A DNA stretch of 64,000 bases from Aquila chrysaetos chrysaetos (Eukaryota; Chordata; Aves; Accipitriformes; Accipitridae). The position numbers and the translations under genes were made by a program. Under the pieces are notes generated by a model. The model was not told the origin of the DNA. It ran no database searches and worked only from the letters and a program-made list of their open reading frames with translations. This document shows, one piece after another, positions 1 to 12,000 of the stretch (its first letter is position 1; every line of letters starts with the position of its first letter). The stretch lies in contig NC_044030.1 in NCBI RefSeq assembly GCF_900496995.4, positions 2,239,774-2,303,773 on the forward strand, in the 5' to 3' direction.

Positions 1-851
1 AACTGTTTCAATGTGTGTCCTGCAAGGTTGCTTTTTCCAGCTTGAGACAGGGCAGTGTGCTTAGATGCCACCTCACTTTGTCAGCTCCCTTCCACGCTAC
101 TTCTGCTTGACATGGCAGCCAGCCCTGCTCTCGCAGCCCAGGATCAGCTTCTCCATGGAGAGATCTTCCTGGACATGTTAAAACTACACAGATGACTCAC
201 CTGAACTAAAGCCAGCTGATGCAAGTTCTGCTTCAAGAGAGCTTGGCAGTCAGAGTTGCAGGCATGTGATGGTAGGCACTGTGCAAAGTCCTGCCACATT
301 TTGAAATTTATAAACGTAAAAAAGAAGTAATGGGCAGATGCAGTCAAAACCCTGTAGTATGGTATGATAGCAGTTGTCAAAAGGACCAGCAGCCTAATTA
401 CTCTGATTCTTTGCAGGCATTTCAGTAAAGGAGAGCTTTACTGAAGAACTTGAAGGAAGTTAATCAAGTAGGTCTGCAGAAGTTTATGAAAAAGGTTGCA
501 TGAGTCCTTAGAGGAGTGTGTAATGAGCTGACCGGAGGCAAGAGTGAGTTTGAAATGAGATGGGTCACCTAGGCAGCAGGTAGGATGGTCATGTATGTCT
601 GTGTTAGTAAATTAAAGTGCCTGCTAATAGTCCTGAGTGTTGGGATGCAGCTGCCTGTGCTTTCATGCTCCTCATGCAGTTGCTGGTGATCCCATGCCAA
701 GGGCTCCTCTCCAGGCACAGTTCTGGAGCGAGCATTTCCCTGGGGCTGTTCCCCAAAGGCAGCTGGATGCCATCACCCTGTTTTGGGGTTAGGGAGAGTT
801 TAGTTTAGGGAGGACAGGCATGGGCCGTTAGGTGCCAGCTGGGTACAGCGT

Positions 852-1450
852 TGTCATGGTTTAACCTCAGCCAGCAACTAAGCAGCACACAGCCGCTCAC
901 TCACTCCCCCTCGTCTCAGTGAGATTGGGGAAAGAATTGGAAGGAAAAAAGAAAAAAAAAGTAAAACTCGTGGGTTGAGATAAGAACAGTTTAATAGAAC
1001 AGAAGGGAAGAAACTAATAATGGTAATAATAACAATATTAAAATGACAATAATAATAATAAAAGGATTGGAATATACAAGTGATGCACAATGCAATTGCT
1101 CACCACTCACTGACCGATGCCCCGTTAGTCCCCAAGCAGTGATCCCCCCCAGCCGGCTTCCCCCAGTTTATATACTGGGCATGACATCGCATGGTATGGA
1201 ATATCCCTTTGGCCAGTTTGGGTCAGCTGCCCTGGCTGTGTCCCCTCCCAACTTCTCATTCCCCTCCAGCCTTCTTGCTGGCTGGGCATCAGAAGCTGAA
1301 AAACCCTTGACTTAGCACAAACAGTACTTAGCAACAACTGAAACCATCAGTGTGTTACCAACATTCTTCTCATACTGAACCCAAAACATAACACTATACC
1401 AGCTACTAGGAAGACAGTCCTAGCCGACTGTCCCAGCCAAAACCAGGACA
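852..1450 (-). mobile_element. Solo LTR of an avian endogenous retrovirus
   Basis: The element reads in the minus direction: it opens with TGTCCTGGTTTTGGCTGG at 1450 and closes with TTAAACCATGACA at 852, so both ends have the TG...CA termini of an LTR. Its body matches a repeat I recognise from many bird genomes (TguLTR5-like). It includes the block ending in a conserved GTTGAGATAAG stretch near 975, an AT-rich (AAT)n section at 1013-1062 and a short GC-rich section near 1140. There is no internal retroviral coding sequence on either side, so it is a solo LTR. No clean target-site duplication flanks it. The copy is slightly diverged. The family name is from memory. Confidence 0.85.
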
Positions 1451-4400
1451 GGTGCCCAACAATGTTCCTGGTAATGTTTAATTTGTCAGCATAGATGAAG
1501 CCTGTGGGCTCTGAAAGTGAAAACAACTTCTTTACATTAGACATGATCAAGAAAGTGGAGCCAGCGAAGGTTGCGAAGAGGAATGCATGGTCAAAGCTGT
1601 ACAATATGAAAAACAGTCTTTGTAGTAACATTCAGGAGGAGTATCTGCAGGGCAGGGGTTCACTGGCAGGACCAGAGGAAAAGGCAATGTAGTGACCATG
1701 GTCAAGTCAGTGAGCCTGGGCAGCAGTGCTGGCTTTAATGAACCAGGTGAGAATGGTTTTAGGGATGTTACACAAGATTTACAGCACAGCGGCAGCCAAC
1801 ATGAGCCAAGCCTCAGTCCCAGAAAATACAGAGAGAGCATGAGAATTCATGTCAGTGAAAAAAACCAGTGTTTGTTTTATATTGGATTTTTACCTTTGTT
1901 TTCAATGTCCGTTAAAGACATACATTTAGCAACATAAATGCAAGTCTTTCAAAGCTGAATTTCTTATTATGATTATGTAAATGTTGCAAGTTGATTAAGT
2001 CTTTGTAGTTATGTTTTGGCTCATAGCAACATCTTTATCAGCAGCATAATTCATACTGTAGCAGTTAGTATGACACTAGAGAGAAGTATCAGTTTATTTC
2101 TTAGAGCTAATTGGCTTCACTACATAGTTCAAAAATCATTGGCATGTAGTCAAACCCTACTCACAGAAAAATGCACCACACGAATAAACTCAGATCTGAT
2201 ATTAGCTGTATTGCTTTTAAATTTAAACGAATGCATATCCAACCTATATCCTTATTTTAAAGCGGTGTATCACAATGTAAATACTAAGTCAGACTCAGTA
2301 GGTCTGTTTTGTCTATCAGGTACATGGCTGTTACTCTCACAGAATTCTTTTGGAAAGGCAAAATGAGTTTCTTTAACCATATCTTTGTTCTCTTGTATTT
2401 TAGGAAGGAAAGTCGTGTAGTGTAAGCATTCTCACTAATTAATATGTTTTGGGGGAAGCTAAACAAAAGATAGGCTGGATATAACCCCAATAAAAGGGTC
2501 TAATTTTAAAAAGTAGGAAATTTACCTGGGGTATAAAGAAAGAAAACATCAGGTTTTATTTTATATTTCAGTTTAGAGAAGGCAAAGACATGGCATCAGT
2601 CACACTAGTCTTGTTTCTTTTTCAGTTTTCTTTTTTTTTTTAGTTTTAGGTGGTTGTGCTTTATTATGTGTTTGTTTAACGCCTACAGTTATTAAGAGCT
2701 GCCTGGAGGAGAGACAGTGATGGCTGTTTCACCCCCACCTTTCTAATCTGTCCTGGCCCTTCTGAGCAAATGTTAGCACAAGTGGCAGAAGGGGGGACAA
2801 GAGAGTGATGGATGGGGCTTAGGGAAGCAGGATCAGTGGTGGGGTGGAAAAAGAGCCGGGAAAGGAAAATGTGACTCTCTGAAATACTTCATCAGCTGCA
2901 AGCCACTTCATCATTTGGAGCCACTGCCTCCAAAAAGCCTTGTTCGGGCTTCCTCAAGGAGAGTAGCAGTGGAGGGGCCTTATCTGCTGATGCTAAGAAA
3001 GAAACGTGCAGAGCTGGGTGACCCGGCTTCTGATGTTTAATTCAGATTTTTCACTGATACCAGTCTGCTTCGCCCTTCCCATTTTAAGACTGCAGAGGAA
3101 ACTCTCGGCAGCAGCCAAGTAGATGTTGCAATGCATGAAAACTTATGTTTTCAAAACCAGACATTTAAAAAATGCTAAACCTAGCAATAAAACATCTGCC
3201 TTTGTTTTACTGCAGTATGATGCTTGCAACGGCTTAAACTACAGAAATGCCTCTGACCTCTTGGCTGCTCAACAGAGCAGCGCTGTACCCCGCTTCACCG
3301 TGGGGAAGAGAGTATGAACGGTGCCTATGGGCCGATAAAAGTTTCTCTTCGTAATGAGATACAGGCTGTAAGCAAGTGCTGCATTATCTTTACAGCTGAC
3401 TTTCACATTGTGAAATTTTAGGCTAATTTTCATCACGAATAAAGTTCATGGATTATTTTATCAGTACTGGCTAATGCACGCCCGTGGCCAGCCTCTCGTA
3501 AGCCCAAGACGATCCGCGTACCTTTTCAAAAGGCTGCTGCAGGCAAGTGGAAATGAGACCTGAGGCACTGCGAGATTCGCACCTTATTAAAATGTAGGCT
3601 GAATTCCTTACAGATACCCGCTCAGGTATCTTGTATAATCTTCTATCGGGATTGTATCTCCGCTTTGGTTTGTATGACATTACCTGTTTTGAATAGGACA
3701 AAGGCTCACTGCTGCTGTCAGTCCTGTTCCATGCTCAATATTCATCAGCTCCTTTGTGGATGCCATTTTTTATCGGGCGTCCAGAAGAGCATCCCTCTGC
3801 CGACCTGCCGTTTCCCGACGCATCGCTCTTTGGCTCGCGCGATTTCTGGGGAGACAAGCTCAGACCTGGATGCTTTTCCTCTCCGCGGCAGAGAAAAGGA
3901 ACGTCTCTGGTGCCTGCTCTGCCGAGAAAGTTGATTCATGTGTAAATTACCGGTTGCCCTTTATTTGCTCAGTCCGTGGAGAGTACACACACAGATAAAA
4001 GGCTCGGTGGGTCAGGGCTGAGTACGTGCCGGTTTCTCCCGTGGCTGCGATGACAGGGTTAGGGTTGTTGTCAAAGATTATTGGACAGGCTCTGATGTCT
4101 TATCGTTATTTACTCACGGTGTAGCACATAAAAATAAAATTCAGCACACGGGAGGCTTTTGCAGCGCCTCAGCCAAGCGTGCATCGCAGCTGCATGGTGT
4201 CGTTAACATTAGCCTTCAGAATCAGGAGTTTTGCACATCTGTCTTTATACTGAAATGCTTTGCTTTAAATACATGTTATACCTAGAGTGAGAGCATGCTC
4301 CAGGCTTCTCCAGCCCTCTGCAGAAAAAAAAGTAGGTATTATCTGAGCAAAATCACTTCTAAGATCTTATATAAAAAAGTGGCAGAGGGAGGGTTGCACT

Positions 4401-4970
4401 AGTTTTGCACTGAAACCCCTTTAGAGTTTGATTTCACGTGTTTGTAATTCCCAGTCACAGCATTGAACGGCTCTCAGATTCTTCCAACACCCTGTGTTGT
4501 GTCTCATTTAATAACGTAGTTGTAATATATTTGTCTACTTTACAACTGTATTTGTATTGGCATATAAAGTGTGCAGCAGCTGGGAGCTGTGTGGGGGTGG
4601 CAGAAAGTTATTTGATCTACAAAATCAGTTACCTGTCACTCAATTGCCTTTCACTGAAACATAATAAAGAATCATTATGGGCCTATTAGCAGTGCTGATG
4701 TAAATGCATTTTATGTGCCATTTTCAGATCAACAGTTACCACACAAAAGTAAAGTTGTTAAGTACAACCTCCTTTGTTTAAGAAGGCAAATCATAAATCA
4801 GGCAGGATATTAAGCTTATGAAATGTAAATTCAGGACCCCGAGGGTCTGATCTATTGGGTCAGCTTCAGCTTAGGCATTGGGGGCTATCCTTCCCTTCAA
4901 TAACCAGTAGACAAAGTCGTCTGTGCTAACATATTGCTTTCTACTTTTGTAACAGTGTTATGAATGCTTC

Positions 4971-5012
4971 TTAAAAGGCTTTTGTGGGGGAAAAAAAAAA
5001 AAAGCCTTTTAA
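4971..5012. repeat. Perfect inverted repeat, 13-bp arms
   Basis: TTAAAAGGCTTTT at 4971-4983 is matched exactly by its reverse complement at 5000-5012. The loop is 16 bases and ends in a poly-A run. Transcribed as part of the intron, it would form a short, AU-rich hairpin. The arms are too short and the loop too A-rich to resemble a microRNA precursor. Confidence 0.8.
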
Positions 5013-6650
5013 TATATTTAAAAACATGAAATTAAATGGCTCAGACTGGATTAGGAGTGTGAGGGTATAACTTGTTGCACACAGGTTTTATATCTCCCGT
5101 GAGAATTCTTTTCTTTTTCATTGTTATTAATGATACCACATTTTTGTGTATAATATTGATGCTATTGAAATCACTTAACAGCTTTATTTGCCAGAGAGAA
5201 CCTGTCTAAAAAAAGAAAGTTGTTAACGCTAATATTTTGAAATTCACCTCACATTCTTTGTTACTCTTGTAGTTATTTAAATGGCGTTTTGAAAATTCCC
5301 ACAGTTTCAGAATCTAAGTTTCCTCTTGATCTTATCAATGCAGTTTGAAGCAAGTGTCTTCAAAGCCACCCATAAGTGCACTTTTTTTGTCTCTTTTTGT
5401 GGATTACCAAGGCCCACACTGGGGATAAGAAGAAAATTTGGAATATGGTAAAAACCTAGTTCTTCACAGTTTCGTTTTACCTTCTGCACACTTCTCCAGT
5501 TCATTTCATCGGTCCATCCTGGTACCTGTGGTCTCTGCCACAGGGTTTGGTGATGAAACACAAGAAGGAACACCGTGCATCCTAGCTTGCATTCAGCATC
5601 TGGGAAAGGAAAGGTTTGGTAACTTGGTCCAAAAATTTAGTTGGTAATAGCCAAAATGAGCTGCCATGGGGAAGTGGCAGGTTACGTCCAGGTAGGAATT
5701 CAGGTGGAGCGTTTGGCACTGTGAGATAGCAGCTAATGACAGCAGTGAAGGCTACAGCTTGAATAAGTCTTGATTTAATTGGATTGATAAAAGCTATGTT
5801 CTTAGCTGCAAGCCTACCTAGCTGTATAGTATCCTTAGTTCTAGTGTGATGTAGCCTTATCAGTATAAAAACACATTTTCTGAAAGGTATGTTGGTAACC
5901 CAGTCACAAAAACACTTAGGAGAGTTAGTAGAGGGATGTGATTTTTTTCAGTAATATCAACCTGTTTGTATAGTAACAGAAGTGAAATATTTGGCAGTTC
6001 TATATGTATACAAATATGCTTCGTGTATGTAAGTATGGAGCATAGTACACAAATATACCATTTACTTAATATAAGCAACAACATTCTGTGGCAATTTTCC
6101 TAAGAATATATTTTATACATCTGTGAGGATATATATGAGATATAATTATATGACAAATAAAAATATTTGAAGGTAGTGAACAGATTTGTTTATACGCATA
6201 GTCATTTACTTACCAGGATAGCTGATCTCAAATGCAAAATTCTTATTTACGTTGTGCCATAAACATGCATTCATATATGTACAGAACTATACATAACAAC
6301 AAGGAGCAAATATCAGTGCTAAAAACAAATCTTTATTTCAGAGAACCTAGTCTATGGCATACGTGAGTGCTGTGTGTTAAATTACGGTACATGTTGAATG
6401 AATGTTGCAGCGCAATTATCTAGGTGTGTGACTTTTTTGAGTGGGAACCCACATTGTCTTTATCTTAAAGACAAAGCCAAGTCATGTGTCTGATGTAAAG
6501 TTAAAAGCAGGCAGGTTTTCAGATGGGCTTAGCGTACGATTGTGCATGAGAAATGTATACACAGTTGCATGCCTGGTTTGTGTTTGCAGGCATTGTGATT
6601 TATGAGCACAAATAAGTAAATATGCTACAAATTATGTATGCACTTAAACT

Positions 6651-6695
6651 GCATGACATTTAAAAATTTGCATGCTATTTGCATGACATTTAAAA
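6651..6695 (+). promoter_or_regulatory. 30-bp duplication with two POU octamer motifs
   Basis: GCATGACATTTAAAA occurs at 6651-6665 and again at 6681-6695, a 30-bp tandem duplication. Between and overlapping these copies lie two perfect ATTTGCAT octamers, at 6666-6673 and 6677-6684. Their starts are 11 bp apart, about one helical turn, so both would face the same side of the DNA. POU-domain factors bind the octamer. Whether this site is bound in any tissue is unknown. Confidence 0.4.
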
Positions 6696-8109
6696 TCTGA
6701 TCCCACTGGAGCAGTCCCTGCTACCCAGTGGGGAGAAACAAGCAAGGGAGGTCATAGAACTAAAATGACTTTTGGCAACTTTCCCCATTAAGTATGGGAA
6801 CATTGCAAAGAGGAAAAACGGCTGCATGCGATTTTGTGCTTTCTGTTACATATCATTAATTAATAGCAAGCAACTCTTGTGCAGTTTTAGATCTGAGCTA
6901 TTACTTCTAAGCAGCTACATTTCACATTCATGCAACTTAATGGCACAATGAAAGTTTTGTTGTTTATTATTATTTAGTGAAGGCACAAAAGCAACAACAA
7001 AACTAATGTAATGTCACAAAGTCAGTGTAACAGTAATTCTTATAGCTGTGCATCTCACAGTTTTCTGGATTACTTTGCAAATAATAAATCAAATTCCTTC
7101 TCAAGGTGACATGTCAGTAATTTCAAATTTGATTAGCTTTATATGAAGGATGTTGATACATTTCTACATGAATCTTTGATAGCTCAGCAGACTGACAACC
7201 TTAACACTTATAATGCCCCTTTGTGACAGTGTGGCACACTGAAATAATGTTAAGCTACTTAAATCTATAAAACCGTGGGGATTCTGGTTGGGGTATGGCT
7301 CAGCAAGCTTGACTTTGGCCTGTTCCTCCTAAGAGGATCTGGGACATGGAATAACTGTTTCAAGAATTTTGCTGGTTTTATTTTTAATGTCATAAATGAA
7401 AACAGATGGGACTGAAGGGGAATATCTACATCATCCAGTACCATGCGGCATAATTTCAGGCTTCCAGGTGAAGGAGATAAATCCCAAGGGATCCATAGGA
7501 CATTTGATCCCTGTGACTGTAGAGTTGTGAACCATGCCACATGTAAAGGAAGGCAAAAAGCAGTGGTTTTAAGCACTGCTACCTGATGTGGAGTATTTCT
7601 CTGTTGCTGGAGCTTTGTGAAGGTGCCAGCTTTTCGTCATTTCATAGTTAAAGCTTGTTACAAATTCACAGCTCAAACTTTCCTCTTAGCAAAAGTGCCA
7701 GAGAAGAACAGATTTATGTTGCCACTTGTGTAATGATTTATCTTTATTTTCTTTGAAGAGGCTAGGGGGGAGCTATATGGATTGCAGAGTTGGCAATTTT
7801 ATTAAATGAAACAATTTTCCAGTTTTTAGTTTTAAAGAGTGAAAAACCCAAATCTTTTAGTACTGTTTTTATTCTGGCTTCATACTTTTCACACTCCTAT
7901 TCACACAGTTTACCTACATTAACTAAACATTAGTCTTATATCAGCATACGTGTCACGAGTCCTTTAAAGAAACCTCACTGTTACCTGCCTGTTAGCTGAG
8001 AAGCCTGCCAAGTAGTCTGCTATGCTTCATGACATTACTTCAAATTTGGGGGAAGATATTTTGAAGGGGAAGAACATGCAAAACCCAAAACTGGTGACTC
8101 GCTCAACAA

Positions 8110-8160
8110 ACTAATTTGTGTCTTGTGCACATATAGTGTGCACTAATTTGTGTCTTGTGC
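8110..8160. repeat. 19-bp direct repeat, 32-bp period
   Basis: ACTAATTTGTGTCTTGTGC is present identically at 8110-8128 and 8142-8160. The 13 bases between the copies are themselves partly GTG/CAC symmetric. This looks like a recent local duplication in the intron, with no coding content. Confidence 0.85.
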
Positions 8161-8461
8161 TTTCTATAATGGGTTAGCTGCTCGGTTTCTAGCTTTAGAG
8201 TTAAATATATGGGATATAGCTATTTAGAAGATAAATGTTTGTGCTAGTGCCCAGTTTGCATTCAAGACAAGGGGAAGAGAAGAGTTCTTGTCCTGAAAAT
8301 CTGACCAGTAATTGGAGAATTTTCACCAAATACTTGAGAGGCTGATGCACACCAGGGCCCTGTCTGATAGGGCATATGCATATATGCCCAGGGTAGGAGA
8401 GAGAGCATTTTCCTTCCCTAGCATCTCAGGAAATTAAAAGGGTACAGATGGATGTACACTT

Positions 8462-9093
8462 GTGCGTTTGCAGCCCAGAAAGCCAGTTGTATCCTGGGCT
8501 GCATCCAAAGCAGGGTGGCCAGCAGGTGGAGGGAGGGGATTCTGCCCCTCTGCTCCGCTCTGGTGAGACCCACCTGCAGTACTGCCTCCAGCTCTGGGGT
8601 CCTCAGCACGGGAGAGACAGGGACCTGCTGGAGCGGGTCCAGAGGAGGGACATGAAATGGTCAGAGGGATGGAACACCTCTCCGGTGAGGGAAGGCTGAG
8701 AGAGCTGGGGTTGTTCAGCCTGGAGAAGAGAAGGCTCCAGGGAGACCTTAGAGCAGCCTGCCAGTACTTAAAGGGGGCCTACAGGAAAGATGGGGAGGGA
8801 CTTTTTACAAGGGCATCTAGGGATAGGACAAGGGGTAATGGCTTTAAACTGAAAGAGGATAGATTTAGATTAGATATAAGGAAGAAGCTCTTTACTGTGA
8901 GGGAGGTGACGCACTGGAACAGGTTGCCCAGAGAAGTTGTGGCTGCCCCATCCCTGGCAGTGTCCAAGGCCAGGTTGGATGGGGCTTTGAGCAACCTGGT
9001 CTAGGGGAAGGTGTACCTGCCCATGGCAGGGGGGTTGGAACTAGGTGGTCTGTAACGGTCCCTTCTGACCCAAGCCATTTTGTGATTCTGTGA
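8462..9093 (+). mobile_element. CR1 LINE, 5'-truncated 3' end
   Basis: This is a chicken repeat 1 retrotransposon copy in plus orientation. It starts inside the CR1 ORF2 C-terminal region, with the typical string coding for 'LGCI' near 8490. A largely open frame at 8657-9004 still encodes the conserved end of the CR1 polyprotein, including ELGLFSLEKRRLQGDL, DRTRGNG and HWNRLPREVV. It ends with the short 3' UTR and the typical CR1 tail ATTCTGTG near 9085. The upstream part is frameshifted, so the copy is dead. 5' truncation is the norm for CR1. Related CR1 families are abundant in birds and other reptiles. Confidence 0.95.
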
Positions 9094-12000
9094 GATGCAT
9101 GGGTTAAGAGTCTTTGCTGGAATAAATCAAGGTGCTATAACATTATGCCAGTTCAGAGCCACTAAGAATTGGGATTTTGGCATTAGCAGTTTTTGTACTG
9201 CACAGAGAAAAGGTATGGCATCCTGTGGTGGTGAGCAAAAAATACTCCTGTGAGTATGTACAGCGACGTCTGTCATTGCCAAGTCCAGGAACTATGTTGA
9301 GATATGGCACTAGTAAACAGACCAACAAACAGTAGTTAGTAATATTTAAAAGATACTGGCAATAAAACATGGATAAGAGCGTGCAACATGTGTTGTGTTA
9401 TCTGAATGGTAACGTGATGCATGAGCAGTATAATTGTCGTAAATATGCTACCGAACGTGAATGTTTGCACAGGTGATTGCCTCTTTGGGCAGATTAATGC
9501 TTTTGTAATTTGCCTGGCTTGTTACATATTTTGTGTGAGTATTAGGTACCTGCTTTTGAAACTGAGCCTTTTATGACTTGACTGGACTCAGCAGATTTTC
9601 TCTATTTGAAATTGATCAATTAAATTGTTGTTTGGGGGTAATTGATTCTGTTTGCTGTGGAGTGGCCTGTGGCTATGTCGCCCTTCCTTTTTATCTCATT
9701 CAAAGAATACTATCACGTTAGCACAGAAATGTATGTGCTAACAGCTGAAGCAAGGAAATGAAACAGTGCATAGTTGTCATTCCAAAATAAGTAACTCATT
9801 ATATGTCATGGCATTATACATCATACGAAGTAAAGATTTAGATGCAGTGTTCTTTCCTATAGAATTATCATTAAAACTCCCATTGCTATGTTTCTGATGT
9901 CTTGTATGATTCTTCACACTGCTTTTTTCATTTGTTCATTTCCTTTTTTCACTGTTCTGTTAACCAAACCTTGAAACATAAGTAACTGTTAACAAAGCCA
10001 TGGCAGCAAACTTCAGGGATGAGTCTACAGATGCATGTGATGAGATTACAGAATAATATTGCTTTTAGTGACCAGCCATTCTTAGCTCCAACAATGTATG
10101 AATTGTTCAAAGTTTTAATTCAATAACATTACCCACTACTCTGCAGAGTGACAGACCAGTTGAAGCTCACGCTAGACCAAACGATGACAAAGTACAAACA
10201 TTTTGTATTTTATACTTTTGTGCTTCTACATATGTTGTGTCCCTCAAGGGCAACTTGTCCCCTGCAGCAAGTGCGGCTCTGCAGCTCCTTTCTCGCACCA
10301 CTAGATTTGCAGAACTGTGGCTTGTGCGTCCCCAGACTGAGCCGACCTGCGATGTCCGTTGGGATTGCCATGTTCACCCCATCACAGGTGTTACTCAGCT
10401 CCTCTACTAGTTTAGATGCTAAAGCTCTAGGAATTTTTGGTGGACCACCTTAGGAAAAAGTTGCAGTAAACCAGTTTTTTTGGCTTGACATGAGGTTTAT
10501 TTTGAACAGGTAGGAGACTAGACTAACAGACTACTATGAAACAAAGGTTGCCTCACTTAAATGTCTACAGTTGGTGCACACTGTATAATTAAGGGATTCA
10601 TGATCTCTTCAAATTACTGCCGGTCATCGTCTCATGAAGGAATGAAATAATAGAAACAGAAAGCTTTTGGTTGCCTTGTTGTGTACCTCATTTATCTATT
10701 TTCCACAACAAATTATTATTTCTGTATTATCTCTCATTCTTTACAGCAATCACAACAGCATAATGCAACTATGCTCTCTGGTTGAAGTAACAGTCACTAT
10801 CAGGTAGATTAAGATAAAAATGACTTGTAGATTAGTAAATATGACTGACCATTAGAGGTAGCTTTGCTCTTCTTTGGCTACTGGGAAGTTAGGTGACCTG
10901 GAAACTCTGGATGTGAGAAACCACATGAGCGGTGCCTTTCCACTGGCAAAGATCAGAAAGCCAGCGCAACTGCAAGTGATTCACTGGTAAAAGATCATTG
11001 CTTGCGGTGAGACTCCTGCCTGCAGATGCTCCAAAAAATGCTCCTTGAAGCTTGGGAACTCCGTAAAGGTTTTTTCCCTTAATAAGATTAATTTCCTATT
11101 GATGTTCTTTAAAATAGCCATTAGTTTTCACTTTAAATACCTGGGGTTTTTTTATCCCAACACTTAATTTCATTCACTACCCATGTAATGGCCAATATAC
11201 CTTTCATAGCATTGTACTACATGAGTTTCCCATATCTAAGCTGTATTACATTCTCCTTCATTTACTCATTGTGCTGCATTATAAATGAAATTATTTCACG
11301 TTCTGCTGCAAAAGCCCGGTCTCTTTGGACCAGCTCTCTCTACTCCCAGCCAATAGCTGCGGGTCAACGGAGGAGCCTGGTGGAAAAATGCACAAATGAT
11401 CCTTAAGGGCAGCTCAAAACTCTATGCAATATAGACAAAAGCTATACCAGAGCAGCAACCAATGATCACCGTTCCTCCCCCAGTTTTGCCCCTGAGCCAT
11501 TCTGGCATTTACTAAACTGAGTGTCCTTAACTTGTCCCTTCAGCATGTGTGCTTCAAATATTCTCTTAACGTAGTTTTCTGTGTGTAATTTGTTTTCTTT
11601 AACCGCAGTAGGACAAAGAAGGGAAATTTTATCATGTGATGCTCTACTGCTGCAGGTCAGTTGCAGAGGTGGAAGTTTCAGATCCAGAGTTTGGGCTCAG
11701 ACACGTGGGCCGGTGAAGTGAGGTAAAGAAGCTGAGAGTATTAGAGTAGTAGATTGTCACCTTCTCAGTGAAGCACAGCTGAGGGAGAATGAAGCACTGA
11801 CCCAGTCAGTCAGTTTTGTCTTTGCTTGGAGCGATGAGTTTTCCAGAAGGCTGCTCTCACCTAGTTTGGAAAGTCGCATCCCCCTGTGGTCCCTGAGCTT
11901 TCTGCCTCTCCTCCCCTCCACGTCTGCCCTCCTGTCCCTGCTGTGTCCAGCCTATCTGCTGTCCCTCATCTCTGCATCCCAGCCTCTCTTTGCAACCAGT

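Larger units (their letters stand above)
1451..8461. other. Intronic DNA with little structure
   Basis: This AT-rich intronic stretch has no recognisable exon or interspersed repeat. It contains a perfect hairpin at 4971-5012, a duplicated segment with two octamer motifs near 6650-6695 and a 19-bp direct repeat at 8110-8160. The block at 3750-3945 is locally richer in CpG. No other organised signal was seen. Confidence 0.5.

Noticed and set aside
831..1456. GGTGCC at 831-836 and 1451-1456 as target-site duplication of the LTR
   Set aside because: The left copy is separated from the LTR end by 15 bases, so it does not flank the element directly; likely chance.
4971..5012. MicroRNA hairpin
   Set aside because: Arms of 13 bp are too short and the loop is poly-A; no mature-like arm.
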